A model generated the notes under the pieces. The model was not told the DNA's origin and did no database searches. It worked only from the letters and a program-made list of their open reading frames with translations. DNA of 27,055 bases, taken from contig DLVV01000424.1 of the NCBI GenBank assembly GCA_003445035.1, positions 76,722 through 103,776 of the forward strand, given 5' to 3'. The DNA is from Planctomycetaceae bacterium (GTDB taxonomy: Bacteria; Planctomycetota; Planctomycetia; Planctomycetales; Planctomycetaceae). Every line of letters begins with the position of its first letter. Position 1 is the stretch's first letter. Shown piece after piece: positions 25,688 through 27,055 of this stretch. The translations under genes and the position numbers were made by a program.

Positions 25688-27055
25688 ATGCAGGTCAAGC
25701 GCGGGATCGCCGTCTCTCCCGGTGTCGTCACCGGTGAAGTGGTCGTGCTGGGGACCGAGGAATTCCGCATCCCGCAACGGTTCGTCTCGATCGACGCCGT
25801 CGAAACCGAGCTCGGACGATTCCGCAGCACGCTCGATACGGTCTGGGAAGAAATCAAGGAAAACGAACGACTGGCTCGCGAACAGCTCGGTGACCAGTTC
25901 GGAGCGATCTTCGGGGCCCACCTGCAGATGGCTCGCGATCCCAAGCTGATCGCCGAGATCGAGGGATTGATCAGCGAAAAGAGCCTCTCACCCGAATACG
26001 CCTCGAGCCGGGTGCTCAGACGATTCGCTCGTGATCTCCAGAACCTCGGCAACCAGTACCACGCCGAGCGGGCCGTCGACATCTTCGATCTCGAAAAGAG
26101 AATCCTCAGGCACCTGCTCGGTGAACGTCGTGAGGAACTGTTGCACCTGAGGGCACCGGTGATCGTGCTGGCCCACAACCTGACACCCAGCGAAACCGCC
26201 AACCTCGACCGTGAGTTCGTGATGGGTTTCGCCACCGAGGTGGGGGGACACACCAGTCACACCGCGATCCTGGCCGGCGCGTTGGAAATCCCCGCCGTCG
26301 TCGGCCTCGGACATTTTCTCTCGGATGTCTCCGGCGGCGAGATGGTCATCATCGACGGGAACCACGGTGAGGTGATTCTCGAACCCGACGACGAGACCCT
26401 GGCAAAATACCGCGATCTCGAAATACGGGTCCACTCGGTCACCGAACGACTCGCTTCGCTGAAGACTCTGCCGGCCGAAACGATCGACGGAGAATCGATC
26501 ACGTTGCTGGGGAACATCGAGTTTCCCGAAGAGGCGGAGGTCTGCCGTGAGCGAGGCTCCAAGGGAATCGGACTGTACCGGACCGAGTTCCTTTATCTCG
26601 AGCGAAACCAGATTCCCAGCGAGGAAGATCACTACGAAGCCTATCGCAAGGTGATCGCCGCCGCCCCCGATCACCCCGTGACGATCCGGACGCTGGATGT
26701 CGGAGCCGACAAGGTGCCCGAGACGATCGGAGAACTGGCCCCCGACGTGGTCAACCCCCAACTCGGACTCCGCAGCATCCGACTCTCACTCCACAACATC
26801 CCACTGTTCAAGACGCAACTGAGAGCCATCCTCCGGGCGGCTGTCGATGGCGACGTGCGGGTGATGTTCCCGCTCGTCAGCAACCTGATGGAACTTCGGC
26901 AGGCCCGCATGATCCTCGGAGATGTCATGGATGACCTCGAAGAACAGCAGGTGCCATTCCGTCGAGACGTCCAGGTTGGTATCATGGTTGAAGTGCCCGC
27001 AGCGGTGATGCTGGCCGAGGAATTCGCCCGCGAGGTCGATTTCTTCTCGATCGGC
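25688..27055 (+). CDS. ptsI: PTS enzyme I (phosphoenolpyruvate-protein phosphotransferase), partial
   Basis: 456 codons are visible and the frame runs off the right edge; full-length EI has about 570-590 residues. The N-terminal HPr-binding domain begins [13 protein letters not shown]. The phosphohistidine loop is [21 protein letters not shown] with His191. The linker leads to the PEP-binding TIM barrel: [38 protein letters not shown] and [14 protein letters not shown], all typical. It starts the relay by taking phosphate from PEP and giving it to HPr. The ATG at 25688 begins directly at the conserved strand. The missing part includes the catalytic Cys region. Confidence 0.95.
   Translation, partial: MQVKRGIAVSPGVVTGEVVVLGTEEFRIPQRFVSIDAVETELGRFRSTLDTVWEEIKENERLAREQLGDQFGAIFGAHLQMARDPKLIAEIEGLISEKSLSPEYASSRVLRRFARDLQNLGNQYHAERAVDIFDLEKRILRHLLGERREELLHLRAPVIVLAHNLTPSETANLDREFVMGFATEVGGHTSHTAILAGALEIPAVVGLGHFLSDVSGGEMVIIDGNHGEVILEPDDETLAKYRDLEIRVHSVTERLASLKTLPAETIDGESITLLGNIEFPEEAEVCRERGSKGIGLYRTEFLYLERNQIPSEEDHYEAYRKVIAAAPDHPVTIRTLDVGADKVPETIGELAPDVVNPQLGLRSIRLSLHNIPLFKTQLRAILRAAVDGDVRVMFPLVSNLMELRQARMILGDVMDDLEEQQVPFRRDVQVGIMVEVPAAVMLAEEFAREVDFFSIG

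Overview
The window is about 27 kb of GC-rich bacterial chromosome that I place in the Planctomycetota. The placement is inferred from family content: an MJ0042-type zinc-ribbon membrane protein, a Tat-exported DUF3500 protein, a large ECF-sigma/anti-sigma-like pair, PhoD-type phosphatase and Gfo/Idh/MocA genes, and an HPr with a GLHMVPCS active-site region. No marker allows a genus call. No insertion sequence, integrase, tRNA or CRISPR array was seen; the region reads as ordinary chromosome with short intergenic gaps.

Layout. Positions 1-5503 (minus strand) hold a fused MFS/spermidine-synthase-like membrane protein, a zinc-ribbon membrane protein and a membrane-anchored TPR-like protein cut by the left edge. 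Positions 5713-10146 (plus) hold an MBL-fold hydrolase, a 953-residue RND/MMPL-type transporter and a GroES-like co-chaperonin without an adjacent groEL. Positions 10151-14676 (minus) form a probable operon: EboE-like TIM-barrel protein, XdhC-like protein, Tat-exported amidohydrolase and Gfo/Idh/MocA oxidoreductase. Positions 14897-17223 (plus) hold an ECF sigma factor and a large membrane protein that is probably its anti-sigma partner. Positions 17195-19717 (minus) hold a DUF3500 protein and a PhoD-type phosphatase separated by a strong hairpin. At 19902-22250 (plus) lies an exported tandem alpha/beta-hydrolase whose first nucleophile is lost. RsgA (minus, TTG start) is divergent from rnpB, the RNase P RNA (plus). 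The right end (plus) carries a small lipoprotein and a phosphotransferase set: EIIA (PtsN type), HPr and EI, the last cut by the edge.

How it fits together. The EI-HPr-EIIA set has no membrane permease here, so it most likely acts as a regulatory phosphorelay. RsgA and rnpB are housekeeping RNA/ribosome functions fired from back-to-back sigma70-type promoters. The 10-14 kb operon mixes a molybdenum-enzyme maturation factor, two catabolic-looking enzymes and an Ebo metabolite-traffic protein without the rest of the ebo cluster. I found no complete novel system. The best leads are the doubled-MFS fusion with extra inserts, the orphan eboE operon, the zinc-less anti-sigma-like protein, the tandem hydrolase with a dead first site, the altered HPr site, and the elongated RNase P P1 helix.
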